This document shows, piece by piece, positions 36,486-44,515 of a stretch of DNA of 64,000 nucleotides. The position numbers and the translations under genes are program-made. The notes under the pieces are model-generated. The model had not been told where the DNA came from, did no database searches, and saw only the letters and a list, made by a program, of their open reading frames with translations. How positions within the stretch are numbered: position 1 is the first letter of the stretch; the number at the start of each line of letters is the position of its first letter. Location: assembly GCF_003966715.1 (NCBI RefSeq), contig NZ_AP018907.1, positions 2,096,001 to 2,160,000 on the forward strand, in the 5' to 3' direction. This DNA is from Blastochloris tepida. Its GTDB lineage: Bacteria; Pseudomonadota; Alphaproteobacteria; Rhizobiales; Xanthobacteraceae.

Positions 36486-37668
36486 TCGCCGCGAAGCCTG
36501 GATCACCGGCATCGGGCTGGTTTCTTCGCTCGGCGAAGGAGTCGATGCCCATTATGAGGCGCTTGCCAGCGGCGCCGGCCCCAAGGTCGACGAGACCCGG
36601 TTCGCGCCCTACCCGGTCCATCCGATGGCGCCGCTCGATCTCGACAAGCAGATCCCCAAGCGCGGCGATCAGCGGCAGATGGAGCCCTGGCAGCGCTACG
36701 GCACCTATACCGCCGGGCTGGCACTGGAGAGTGCCGGGATCAAGGGCAACACCGAGATCCTGTCGCGCACCCACATGATCGTCGCCGCCGGCGGCGGCGA
36801 GCGCGACAATTCCGTCGACATCAAAATTCTCGACGGGCTGCGCACCGCCGGGAACAAGGGCCAGTTCCTCAACGAACGGCTGATGGGCGACCTGCGGCCG
36901 ACGCTGTTCCTCGCCCAGCTCTCCAACCTGCTCGCCGGCAACATCTCGATCGTGCACGGCGTGGTCGGCTCGTCGCGCACCTTCATGGGCGAGGAGGCCT
37001 CGGGCGTCGATGCCGTCCGCATCGCCCTGTCGCGCCTGCACGGCGGCACCGGCGACATCTTCCTGGTCGGCGGCGCGTTCAATGCCGAGCGCGAGGACAT
37101 GCTGCTGCTGTTCGAGCTCGGCGGCGCGCTGATGCACGGCGCCTATGCCCCGGTGTGGGAGCGGGCAGCGGGCGGCGGCGGGCTGGCGCTGGGCTCGATG
37201 GCGGCTTTCCTGGTGCTGGAGGAGAAGGCCCACGCCGAGGCGCGCGCCGCCAAGCCGTTCGCACGGCTGGCATCGGTGCAGTCCGGCCGCTCCCGGCGCA
37301 ATGCCGGCGACGTGGCGGCGGCGGTCACCAGCCATCTCGATGCGCTGGGTCCGCTCGACCCGGCCTCCTCGGCGATCCTGTCCGGCGCGGTCGGCGCCGA
37401 GACCGCAACCAGCGAAGAGCGCGCGGCTCTGGCCGGGCGCGGCCTGCCGGTGCGGGCCACCGCGAGCCTGATCGGCGCGGGCATCGAATCGCAGTTCCCG
37501 GTCAACATCGCGCTGGCGGCGATCGCCCTGTCGAAGGGCAAGCTTTTTGCGCCGTTCGGAGCGGACGCCATCGAGGCGCCGTTCGCCGGGCCGCTCAAGC
37601 AGGTGGCCGTCACTTCGGTCGGGCACTGGCGGGGCGAGGCGGCGGCGCTGGTCGAGGCGGTCGACTGA
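36478..37668 (+). CDS. fabF2XL: Ketosynthase-like partner lacking the catalytic triad (FabF2XL)
   Basis: The 396-residue protein has the thiolase/ketosynthase fold (REAWITGIGLVSSLGEG, AGGGLALGSMAAFLVLEEKA). All three condensing-enzyme residues are missing. The TACASG cysteine region reads GVVGSSRTFMGEEASG, the NAHGTGT His region reads LSGAVGAETAT, and the VGHTxxAAG His region reads ASLIGAGIES. It therefore resembles a chain-length-factor subunit that would pair with the active ketosynthase encoded next. The 8-nt overlap with fabZ indicates translational coupling. Symbol follows the Rhizobium cluster. Confidence 0.88.
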   Translation: MPDRREAWITGIGLVSSLGEGVDAHYEALASGAGPKVDETRFAPYPVHPMAPLDLDKQIPKRGDQRQMEPWQRYGTYTAGLALESAGIKGNTEILSRTHMIVAAGGGERDNSVDIKILDGLRTAGNKGQFLNERLMGDLRPTLFLAQLSNLLAGNISIVHGVVGSSRTFMGEEASGVDAVRIALSRLHGGTGDIFLVGGAFNAEREDMLLLFELGGALMHGAYAPVWERAAGGGGLALGSMAAFLVLEEKAHAEARAAKPFARLASVQSGRSRRNAGDVAAAVTSHLDALGPLDPASSAILSGAVGAETATSEERAALAGRGLPVRATASLIGAGIESQFPVNIALAAIALSKGKLFAPFGADAIEAPFAGPLKQVAVTSVGHWRGEAAALVEAVD

Positions 37669-37710
37669 CGGGGTTTCCGGGCGATCGCATCGCGGTCCCC
37701 GGGACCGAAC

Positions 37711-37795
37711 TCGCCGAAAATCCTTGTCCCGAAACGGGATTTTCGGCGAACGGAATACGAAGCCGCGGCTTGGTCAGCCGGATTTCGTATCATTG
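37711..37795. repeat. Composite palindromic repeat (family A module)
   Basis: TCGCCGAAAATCC (37711-37723) and GGATTTTCGGCGA (37737-37749) are perfect 13-bp arms. A second imperfect hairpin, ATACGAA...TTCGTAT with inner AGCCG, follows to about 37791. The same GCCGAAAATCC/GGATTTTCGGC module lies at 45774-45809. It fills the gap between the two ketosynthase genes. Confidence 0.65.
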
Positions 37796-37823
37796 AACGA
37801 TATCGCAGAGTGAGGATCAGGAC

Positions 37824-39107
37824 ATGGCTGGCGGACGTCGCGACAGGCAGGGCCGGCCGGTGGTCGCCATCACCGGCATGGGCGTGGTGACCTCGCTCGG
37901 GCAAGGCAAGGCCGACAACTGGGCCGCCATCATGGCCGGCAAGTCGGGCCTCTCCACCATCAAGCGCTTCCCGCTGGACGGGCTCAAGACCACCGTCGCC
38001 GGCACCATCGACTTCATCCCGGCCGAGCCGTTCTGCGCCGCCGAGCTGACCGAGCGCCTCGCCCATGTCGCGGTCGAGGAGGCGCTGGCCGAGGCGGCCA
38101 TCGGCCGCAAGGGCTTCTTCCCCGGCCCGCTGTTCCTGGCGATGCCGCCGGTCGAGACCGAGTGGGAGCAGCGCGAGGCGGTGCTGGCGGCCGGGCCGAA
38201 GGCCGAGCCGGTCACCTACGCCACGCTGCTGGCCGGCGCCGCGACGGGGAAATTCCGCGCCTGGGGCGAGCGCTTCCTGTTCGGCTCGGTCGCCGACCAT
38301 GTCGCCGAGCGGTTCGGCACCCAGGGCTCGCCGATCACGCTGTCGACCGCCTGCGCCTCCGGCGCCTCGGCGATCCAGCTCGGCGTCGAGGCCATCCGCC
38401 GCGGCGAGACGGCCGCAGCGCTCTGCGTCGGCACCGACGCCACGGTGAACCTCGAATCGCTGGTGCGGTTCTCGCTGCTGTCGGCGCTGTCGACCGCCAA
38501 CGAGCCGCCGGAGGAGGCCTCCAAGCCATTCTCCAAGAACCGCGACGGCTTCGTGATGGCCGAGGGCGCCGCCGCTCTGGTGCTGGAGGACTATGAGGCG
38601 GCGGTTGCGCGGGGCGCGCGCATCCTTGGCATCCTCGAGGGCGTCGGCGAGCTCGCCGATTCCTTCCACCGCACCCGCTCCTCGCCCGACGGCAAGCCGG
38701 TGATCGGCTGCATGAAGAACGCCCTGGCCGACGCCTCGGTCGGCCCCGAGGCGATCGACTACGTCAACGCCCACGGCACCGGCACGCCGGAAAACGACAA
38801 GATGGAGTACAACTCCATGACCGTCGTGTTCGGCGACCTGCTCAAGACGCTGCCGGTGTCGTCCAACAAGTCGATGGTCGGCCATACGCTGTCGGCGGCC
38901 GGCGCCATCGAGACGGTGTTCTCGATCCTCACCATGGCGAACGGCCGCATTCCGCCCACCATCAACTACAAGGTTCCCGACCCGGCGATCCCGCTCGACG
39001 TGGTGCCGAACGTGCCGCGCGACGCCGAGGTGGCGCGGGTGCTGTCGAACTCGTTCGGCTTCGGCGGCCAAAACGTCTGCCTGGTTCTGGCGCGGGAGCC
39101 GGCGTGA
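37824..39107 (+). CDS. fabF1XL: Beta-ketoacyl-ACP synthase of the AcpXL cluster
   Basis: The 427-residue condensing enzyme has an intact triad: C177 in STACASG, His in YVNAHGTGTPENDK and His in KSMVGHTLSAAGAIE. It would elongate acyl-AcpXL with malonyl units. The preceding gene encodes an inactive paralogue, so a heterodimer is likely. A GTGAGGATCAGGAC leader gives the ribosome binding site. The stop overlaps the next start (TGATG). Confidence 0.93.
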   Translation: MAGGRRDRQGRPVVAITGMGVVTSLGQGKADNWAAIMAGKSGLSTIKRFPLDGLKTTVAGTIDFIPAEPFCAAELTERLAHVAVEEALAEAAIGRKGFFPGPLFLAMPPVETEWEQREAVLAAGPKAEPVTYATLLAGAATGKFRAWGERFLFGSVADHVAERFGTQGSPITLSTACASGASAIQLGVEAIRRGETAAALCVGTDATVNLESLVRFSLLSALSTANEPPEEASKPFSKNRDGFVMAEGAAALVLEDYEAAVARGARILGILEGVGELADSFHRTRSSPDGKPVIGCMKNALADASVGPEAIDYVNAHGTGTPENDKMEYNSMTVVFGDLLKTLPVSSNKSMVGHTLSAAGAIETVFSILTMANGRIPPTINYKVPDPAIPLDVVPNVPRDAEVARVLSNSFGFGGQNVCLVLAREPA

Positions 39108-39874
39108 TGGCCCCCGTGGAAACGAAAAGCCTTCGCGTCCTGCTCACCGGCGGCGGCCGCGGCGTCGGCGCCGCCAGCGTGCGGGCGCTCGCCCAGGCCG
39201 GCTTCGGCGTCACCTTCACCTACCGATCAGCCAGCACCGAGGCGGACGCGCTGGTCGCCGAGCTTGCCGCCGCCCATCCCGGCCAGGGCTTCGAGGCGCG
39301 CGCGCTCGACCTCACCGACAAGGCGGCGGTCGAGGCGTTCGCGGCCACAGTGGCCGACGAGAGCTATTTCGGCTTCGTCCACAATGCCGGCATGCCCTAC
39401 GACACGCTGGCGGCGATGATGGACCAGGACAAGGCCGAGGTGCTGATGCAGGTGAACTACTGGTCGTTCACCCGGCTCGCCAAGGCGGTGGTGCGCGGCA
39501 TGATGCGGGCGCGGGCCGGGCGAATTGTCGGCATCGGCTCGATTGCGGCCTTGCGCGGCAGCCAGGGCAACGCCCCCTATGCCGGCTCGAAGGCGGCGAT
39601 CATCGGCTACGCCCAGACGCTGGCGGCGGAAAGCGCCCGGCGCGGCATCACCGTCAATGTGATTGCGCCGGGCTTCGTCGACACCGACATGCTGGCGCCC
39701 TACGCCGCCTTCCGCCAGAAGATGGAGGCGCAGATCCCGCTCGGCCGCTTCGTCAAGCCGGAGGAGGTGGCGGGGCTCGTCGCCTTCCTGCTGTCGCCGC
39801 CGGCCGGCGCGATCACCGGCCAGACGCTGGTGATCGACGGCGGCCTGTCCAGCACGCTGACCCTGCAGCGCTGA
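39107..39874 (+). CDS. SDR-family 3-oxoacyl-ACP reductase-like protein
   Basis: The 255-residue short-chain dehydrogenase has TGGGRGVG (cofactor loop), HNAGM, the serine of GSIAALRGSQG and the catalytic YAGSK. PEEVAGLVAFLLSPPAGAITGQ is FabG-like. It would supply the ketoreduction step for AcpXL-bound chains. The ATG at 39107 overlaps the fabF1 stop; a GTG one codon earlier is also possible. It is cotranscribed with fabF1. Confidence 0.9.
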   Translation: MAPVETKSLRVLLTGGGRGVGAASVRALAQAGFGVTFTYRSASTEADALVAELAAAHPGQGFEARALDLTDKAAVEAFAATVADESYFGFVHNAGMPYDTLAAMMDQDKAEVLMQVNYWSFTRLAKAVVRGMMRARAGRIVGIGSIAALRGSQGNAPYAGSKAAIIGYAQTLAAESARRGITVNVIAPGFVDTDMLAPYAAFRQKMEAQIPLGRFVKPEEVAGLVAFLLSPPAGAITGQTLVIDGGLSSTLTLQR

Positions 39875-39910
39875 CCGCCTCGGGTCAGCTTCGGGCGCAT
39901 CCCACCTTCC

Positions 39911-40255
39911 CTCTCCGCTTGCGGGCTACGGTATTCATGGATCTGATTCTGTGCTGAGCCATCAATGGCTTAATGGACAGGCTGCGGATGTCTCATCGAG
40001 AACGCGGTGGATCGGCAGTTACCGGGGGCCGCAGGATTGAACTCGTCATGCCCGCGCTTGTCGCGGGCATCCACGTCTTGAAAACCTATTTGAAAACAAA
40101 GACGTGGATGGCCGGGACAAGCCCGGCCATGACGACGGCGGGCTTGTGCCAGACGCCGCAGGCGCAAGTCACGCCGAAAGAGATCGCGTTTCGGCTCGAT
40201 CTCTCTTGGCCCAGGCGATTCAGATCCATGAATACCGTAGCCCCTTGCGGGAGAG
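39911..40255. repeat. MITE-like element with 24-bp inverted ends
   Basis: GGGCTACGGTATTCATGGAT plus CTGA (39923-39946) is perfectly inverted at 40220-40243, and the similarity extends outward through CCCTCTCC-type sequence to about 39911 and 40255. The 345-bp segment encodes nothing. It contains a nested inverted repeat of family D: ATCCACGTCTT (40069-40079) against AAGACGTGGAT (40099-40109) within 40044-40134. No target duplication was clear. It accounts for most of the 437-bp gap between genes. Confidence 0.6.
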
Positions 40256-40311
40256 GGTGCCGAGAGATCGAATGATCGCGAGGCGGCAGGGCGATCCGCC
40301 GTCCGGCTCGG

Positions 40312-40776
40312 TCAGCCGGAAACCGTGTTGTTCTTCGCCTTCTCGACGGCGGCCTGATACTCCTGCTCCAGCCGGTTCAATTCCCAGCGCGCGCGCCAAG
40401 CCAAGCCGGTGTGCAACAGCCCGCCGATGATCAAGGCGCACAGGAGCCAGAGCTTGAGCATCGCCAGGTTGGCCGACTCGTCGGTGCGCATGCCCTGGGC
40501 ATTGATGCAGGCGACCTGCTTGTCCTCCACCTCCATGCCGGTCTCCGGCACGATGTATTTGGTGATGAAGAACTCGATATGCTGTCCCTCGCCGCACAGC
40601 GCCTCGGCAATGGCGGGAACGCGCAGGAAGCTGGTGCGATAGACCAGATAGCCGCTGATCACGGTGGACAGCATGATCACCGCGATCGAAAACCCAACCC
40701 AACCCAGAAAGCTGCGGCGCCGCGGCCGCAGAGCCCTCGTCTGCGGCGAGGACTGTTGCGTTCCTTGTTCCGACAT
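40312..40776 (-). CDS. Small membrane protein of unknown function
   Basis: The 154-residue protein has two transmembrane helices (FLGWVGFSIAVIMLSTVISGY near 36-56, and LKLWLLCALIIGGLLHTGLA near 107-126). A periplasmic loop between them has two cysteines (ALCGEGQ, VACINAQG), probably disulphide bonded, and a charged coiled C-terminal tail follows. The ATG at 40776 has AGGGAGA upstream. It lies on the opposite strand inside the lipid A gene cluster, beside a repeat-bounded segment, so it may be a later insertion. Function unknown. Confidence 0.72.
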   Translation of the reverse strand: MSEQGTQQSSPQTRALRPRRRSFLGWVGFSIAVIMLSTVISGYLVYRTSFLRVPAIAEALCGEGQHIEFFITKYIVPETGMEVEDKQVACINAQGMRTDESANLAMLKLWLLCALIIGGLLHTGLAWRARWELNRLEQEYQAAVEKAKNNTVSG

Positions 40777-40927
40777 GCCGTAGTCTCCCTCTCGTTCCGC
40801 TCGTCTGAACGCCAATGCCGACGTCCCTCTGTTGACGGCGGCGGCGCCAGCCTATAGCCCCGCCCCAGTCCTGCCGCCAGCCCCGCCATCAGCCGGCGGG
40901 TGCGGCACGTTTTCGGAGCCCTATCCC

Positions 40928-41950
40928 ATGCGTGCGCTCAGACTCCATGGTGACCGCGATCTGCGCCTCGATGAGATGGCGCCCCCTGCCCCGCCGGCGC
41001 CGGGCGAGGTGCAGATCCGCATCAAGGCCATCGGCCTCAACCACATCGACGTGTGGGGATATCGCGGCATGGCGTTCGCCAAGCGCGCGCTGCCGCTGGT
41101 GGTGGGCGCGGAGGCGGCCGGCGAGATCGTGGCGCTCGGCGAGGGCGTGAGCGGGTTCGCCATCGGCCAGCCGGTGGTGATGTATGGGGCGCTGACCTGC
41201 AACCAGTGCAAGGCCTGCCGCGAAGGCCGCGACAATCTGTGCGAGAACGTCGCCGGGGTGCTCGGCTTCCATGTCGACGGCTTCGCCCGCGACGTGATGA
41301 ACCACCCGGCGCGCCTGACCATCCCAGTGCCGGCCGGCATCTCGTTCCAGGCCGCCGCCTGCGCGCCGATCGCCTATTCCACGGTCGAGCACATGCTGTT
41401 CGACAATGCCAAGCTGGAGCCCGGCGAGACCATACTGGTGCAGGCCGGCGGCTCTGGCATCGGCACGGTGGCGATCCTGATGGCCAAGGCCATCGGCTGC
41501 ACGGTCATCACCACGGTCGGCGACGACGAGAAGGCCGAGAAGGCCAAGGCGCTGGGCGCCGACCATGTGATCAACTACCGCAAGGACCGGTTTGCCACCA
41601 TCACCCGCCGCCTGACCGGCAAGAAGGGCGTCGACGTGGTGTTCGAGCATGTCGGCGCCGAAACCTGGAACGATTCGCTGCTCTGCCTGAAGCGCGGCGG
41701 GCGGCTCGTCACCTGCGGCTCGACCTCGGGCGTCTCGGTGCAGATGAACCTGATGCAGCTGTTCCAGCAGCAGTACCGCATCATCGGCTCGTTCGGCGCG
41801 CCGATGGCGGCGATCCGCCGCTCGCTCGACAAGATCGCCGCCGGCATGGCGCCGGTGATCGACACCGAACTGCCGGTCGAGCGCTTCGCCGAGGGCCTGG
41901 AGCGGCTGGAGAGCCGCAAGGTGTTCGGCAAGATCATCGTGACCTTCTGA
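40928..41950 (+). CDS. adh2XL: Zinc-containing medium-chain dehydrogenase of the AcpXL cluster
   Basis: The 340-residue MDR-family oxidoreductase has the structural zinc cysteines (TCNQCKACREGRDNLCEN), GHE-region equivalent GAEAAGEIVALG and the nucleotide-binding VQAGGSGIGTVAILMAKA. In Rhizobium the equivalent gene lies between fabF1XL and lpxXL, and it may act as the enoyl reductase or in forming the omega-1 hydroxyl; the role is unproven. The ATG at 40928 is used. Confidence 0.88.
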   Translation: MRALRLHGDRDLRLDEMAPPAPPAPGEVQIRIKAIGLNHIDVWGYRGMAFAKRALPLVVGAEAAGEIVALGEGVSGFAIGQPVVMYGALTCNQCKACREGRDNLCENVAGVLGFHVDGFARDVMNHPARLTIPVPAGISFQAAACAPIAYSTVEHMLFDNAKLEPGETILVQAGGSGIGTVAILMAKAIGCTVITTVGDDEKAEKAKALGADHVINYRKDRFATITRRLTGKKGVDVVFEHVGAETWNDSLLCLKRGGRLVTCGSTSGVSVQMNLMQLFQQQYRIIGSFGAPMAAIRRSLDKIAAGMAPVIDTELPVERFAEGLERLESRKVFGKIIVTF

Positions 41951-41994
41951 GCATTTTCCGCAAAAGTGGAAACCGGTTTTGCGAAAGAAAATGC
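41951..41994. repeat. Dispersed palindrome family B, copy 1
   Basis: GCATTTTC (41951-41958) and GAAAATGC (41987-41994) enclose GCAAAA (41960-41965) and TTTTGC (41977-41982). It starts directly after the adh stop. Degenerate copies lie at 47602-47643 and 54332-54378. Confidence 0.75.
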
Positions 41995-42052
41995 GATAAC
42001 TCAAAAACTTATCGCCCCTCGGCGATCGAGTTAAGATGAGTATTTCTGACCG

Positions 42053-43003
42053 ATGCGCTATCACGTCCTTCGCGCCAAGCTGCTGCTGGCCCGCGCCCGT
42101 CATACGCTCGCCCTCGCCGGGTTGAAGGTGGTCGATGCGCTGTTCGCGGCCATCACGCTCGGCGCCCTGAAGCTGGCGCGCCGGGCCGATCCGGACCGGA
42201 TGAGCGATGTCATGGGCGGGGTGGCCCGGCGGTTCGGACCGATCCTGCCGGTCAGCCGCACCGGGCGGGCCAATCTGCGCGCCGCGTTCCCGTCGAAAAG
42301 CGCCGCCGAGATCGAGGAGTTGCTCGCCGGCTGCTGGGAGAATCTCGGCCGCGTCGCCGGCGAGTTCCCGCATATCGACCGGCTGTGGGACTTCAGCCGC
42401 GAGCAGCCCGGCACCGGGCGCATCGAGACGCCCTCGGTCGCGCTCTACGACCGGCTGCGCGACGACGGCAAGCCGGCGCTGGTGTTCGCCGCCCACCTTG
42501 CCAATTGGGAGCTGCCGGCGGTGGCCGCCGCCGCCCACGGCCTCAAGGCCGCCGTGCTCTACCGCGCGCCCAACAATCTCAAGATCGCCGATGCCATCGA
42601 GCAGGTGCGCGAGAACGCCATGGGCACGCTGATCGCCTCGGGCCCCGATGCGGTGCTGACCATGGCCGGCGTGCTGGAGCGCGGCGAGCATCTCGGCATG
42701 CTGGTGGACCAGCGCTTCGGCCGCGGCGTGCCGGTGACGTTCTTCGGCCGGCGCTGCATGGCCAACCCGACCATCGCCCGCCTCGCCCGGCTCTATCCCG
42801 ACGTGCCGGTTCACGGCGTGCGGGTGATCCGCCTGCCGAATCACCGTTTCCGCGTCGAGCTGACCGAGCAGCTCGACCTGCCGCGGGCAAAGGACGGCAG
42901 CATCGACATTCAGGCCTCGATGCAGATGATCACCTCGATCATCGAGGACTGGGTGCGCGAATATCCTGAACAGTGGCTGTGGCTGCACCGCCGCTGGCGG
43001 TGA
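42053..43003 (+). CDS. lpxXL: Very-long-chain lipid A acyltransferase LpxXL
   Basis: The 316-residue membrane-bound enzyme is of the LpxL/HtrB family. The HX4(D/E) motif is HLANWE near residue 147. Further blocks are YRAPNNLKIAD, DQRFGRGVPVTFFGR and PEQWLWLHRRWR at the end. It transfers the C26-C28 acyl chain from AcpXL to lipid A on the cytoplasmic face of the inner membrane. Its place at the end of the acpXL cluster defines it as LpxXL rather than a housekeeping LpxL. Confidence 0.93.
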   Translation: MRYHVLRAKLLLARARHTLALAGLKVVDALFAAITLGALKLARRADPDRMSDVMGGVARRFGPILPVSRTGRANLRAAFPSKSAAEIEELLAGCWENLGRVAGEFPHIDRLWDFSREQPGTGRIETPSVALYDRLRDDGKPALVFAAHLANWELPAVAAAAHGLKAAVLYRAPNNLKIADAIEQVRENAMGTLIASGPDAVLTMAGVLERGEHLGMLVDQRFGRGVPVTFFGRRCMANPTIARLARLYPDVPVHGVRVIRLPNHRFRVELTEQLDLPRAKDGSIDIQASMQMITSIIEDWVREYPEQWLWLHRRWR

Positions 43004-43018
43004 GACCGGCGCGGTTCC

Positions 43019-43248
43019 TGTCGTCCCGGGCAAGGGCCGAAGGCCCGCGACCTGGGACCGTTGTCAGAAAGAGCCCCCTTCCGCATGACGATCCCGGGTC
43101 TCGGCTTCGCCTCGCCCGGGATGACAGCGGGGAGAGGTCGTCGTCCCGGCCAAGCGGCCGAACGCCACGCGAGCCGGGACCGTCTTCAGAACAAGCACCC
43201 CTTCGGATGACGACCCCGGGCCTCGCTCACGCTCGCCCGGGACGGCGA
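43019..43248. repeat. Dispersed repeat family C, two tandem units
   Basis: Two units of about 110 nt (43019-43125 and 43139-43248) each run CGTCCCGG...CCGGGACCGT...TCAGA...CATGACGATCCCGGG...CGCCCGGGA with internal hairpins. They fill the gap between the convergent stops of lpxXL and the polyamine-binding protein. Other copies are at 8537 (split by the IS) and 27976. Confidence 0.75.
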
Positions 43249-43255
43249 CAGAGGG

Positions 43256-44368
43256 TCACCGCCCGGTCTTGAACTTGGTCCACAGCCGGGTGCCGACGCG
43301 CTGGGTGGCGGCATCCCACGGCGTGATGATGAACAGTTTGGCCAGCGTCTCCTCGGGCGGATAGACCGCGGGATCGTTGCGCACACGCGGCTCGATCAGC
43401 GGCTGGCTGGCGAGATTGCCATTGGCGTAGCTCACCGCGCTCGAATTCTTCGCCGCGATCTCCGGCCGCAGCATGAAGTCGATGAAGGCGTGGGCCTCGT
43501 CGATGTTCTTGGCGTCCTTGGGGATGGCGAAATTGTCGAAGAACATCAGCGTGCCCTCGCGCGGAATGGCGAATGCGACCTGCACCGGCGCTCGTCCGGT
43601 CTTCTCGGCGGCCTCGGCCGCGCGCTTCTTGGCCTGGAGCACGTCGCCCGACCAGCCGACCGCGAGGCAGATGTCGCCATTGGCCAGCGCGTTGATGTAT
43701 TCCGACGAATGGAACTTGCGGATATAGGGCCGCAGCGGCGCCAGCAGCTTCTCGGCCTTCTCGAAATCCGCCTTGTCGCGGCTGTTGGGATCGAGCTTGA
43801 GATAGGTCAGCGCCGCCGGGATCAGCTCGTCGGGCGCGTCCAGCATATGGACGCCGCAATCCTTCAGCTTGGCGAGCTTTTCGGGATCGAACACGATCGA
43901 CCAGGAATCGACCGGCTCGTCCCCTAAGCGCTCACGCACCATGTCGACATTGTAGCCGAGCCCGGTGGTGCCCCACATGTAGTTGACGCCATATTCGTTG
44001 CCGGGGTCGTAGACCGCGAGCTTCTCGGTGACGAACGGCCAGGCATTGACGAGGTTCGGCAGCTTCGACTTGTCGAGCTTGCGGAACACGCCGGCCTTGA
44101 TCTGGCGCTGCAGGAAGTTGCCGGAGGGCACGACGACGTCGAAGCCGGTGCGGCCGGCAAGCAGGCGCGTCTCCAGCGTCTCGTTGGAATCGAAGACGTT
44201 GTAGCGGACCTCGATGCCCGTTTCCTTGGTGAAGGCGGCGAGCGTCGATTCGTCGATATAGTCCGACCAGTTGAACACCCGCACTTCGCGCGGCTCGCCC
44301 GCCGCCGGCCCCGCCAGCGCCAGCATCGCCGCCAGCGCCACACCCATCAGTCCGTGCCGCCCTGCCAT
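43256..44368 (-). CDS. potF: Polyamine ABC transporter substrate-binding protein (PotF-like)
   Basis: The 370-residue periplasmic protein has a signal peptide (about 1-24) and the PotD/PotF signature VRVFNWSDYIDESTLAAF. TGFDVVVPSGNFLQRQI and MFFDNFAIPKDAKN follow. The Trp/Asp residues that cradle putrescine in PotF are in the NWSDY segment. No ATPase or permease genes are adjacent, so it works with a transporter encoded elsewhere. An agmatinase occurs far upstream in the window but with no clear link. Confidence 0.9.
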   Translation of the reverse strand: MAGRHGLMGVALAAMLALAGPAAGEPREVRVFNWSDYIDESTLAAFTKETGIEVRYNVFDSNETLETRLLAGRTGFDVVVPSGNFLQRQIKAGVFRKLDKSKLPNLVNAWPFVTEKLAVYDPGNEYGVNYMWGTTGLGYNVDMVRERLGDEPVDSWSIVFDPEKLAKLKDCGVHMLDAPDELIPAALTYLKLDPNSRDKADFEKAEKLLAPLRPYIRKFHSSEYINALANGDICLAVGWSGDVLQAKKRAAEAAEKTGRAPVQVAFAIPREGTLMFFDNFAIPKDAKNIDEAHAFIDFMLRPEIAAKNSSAVSYANGNLASQPLIEPRVRNDPAVYPPEETLAKLFIITPWDAATQRVGTRLWTKFKTGR

Positions 44369-44515
44369 CTCGCCCTCTCCGGATCGTTTCTCACGGCGCC
44401 CTTCGGCGCCGAATGCCCTGCGGCGCCACGATAAAACGGGCCGGCAGGCGGCACAACGGGCGTGGCGCTCCCAGCCTATCCGCAGGCAGCCTATCCGCAG
44501 GATTGCGCCGCTTCG

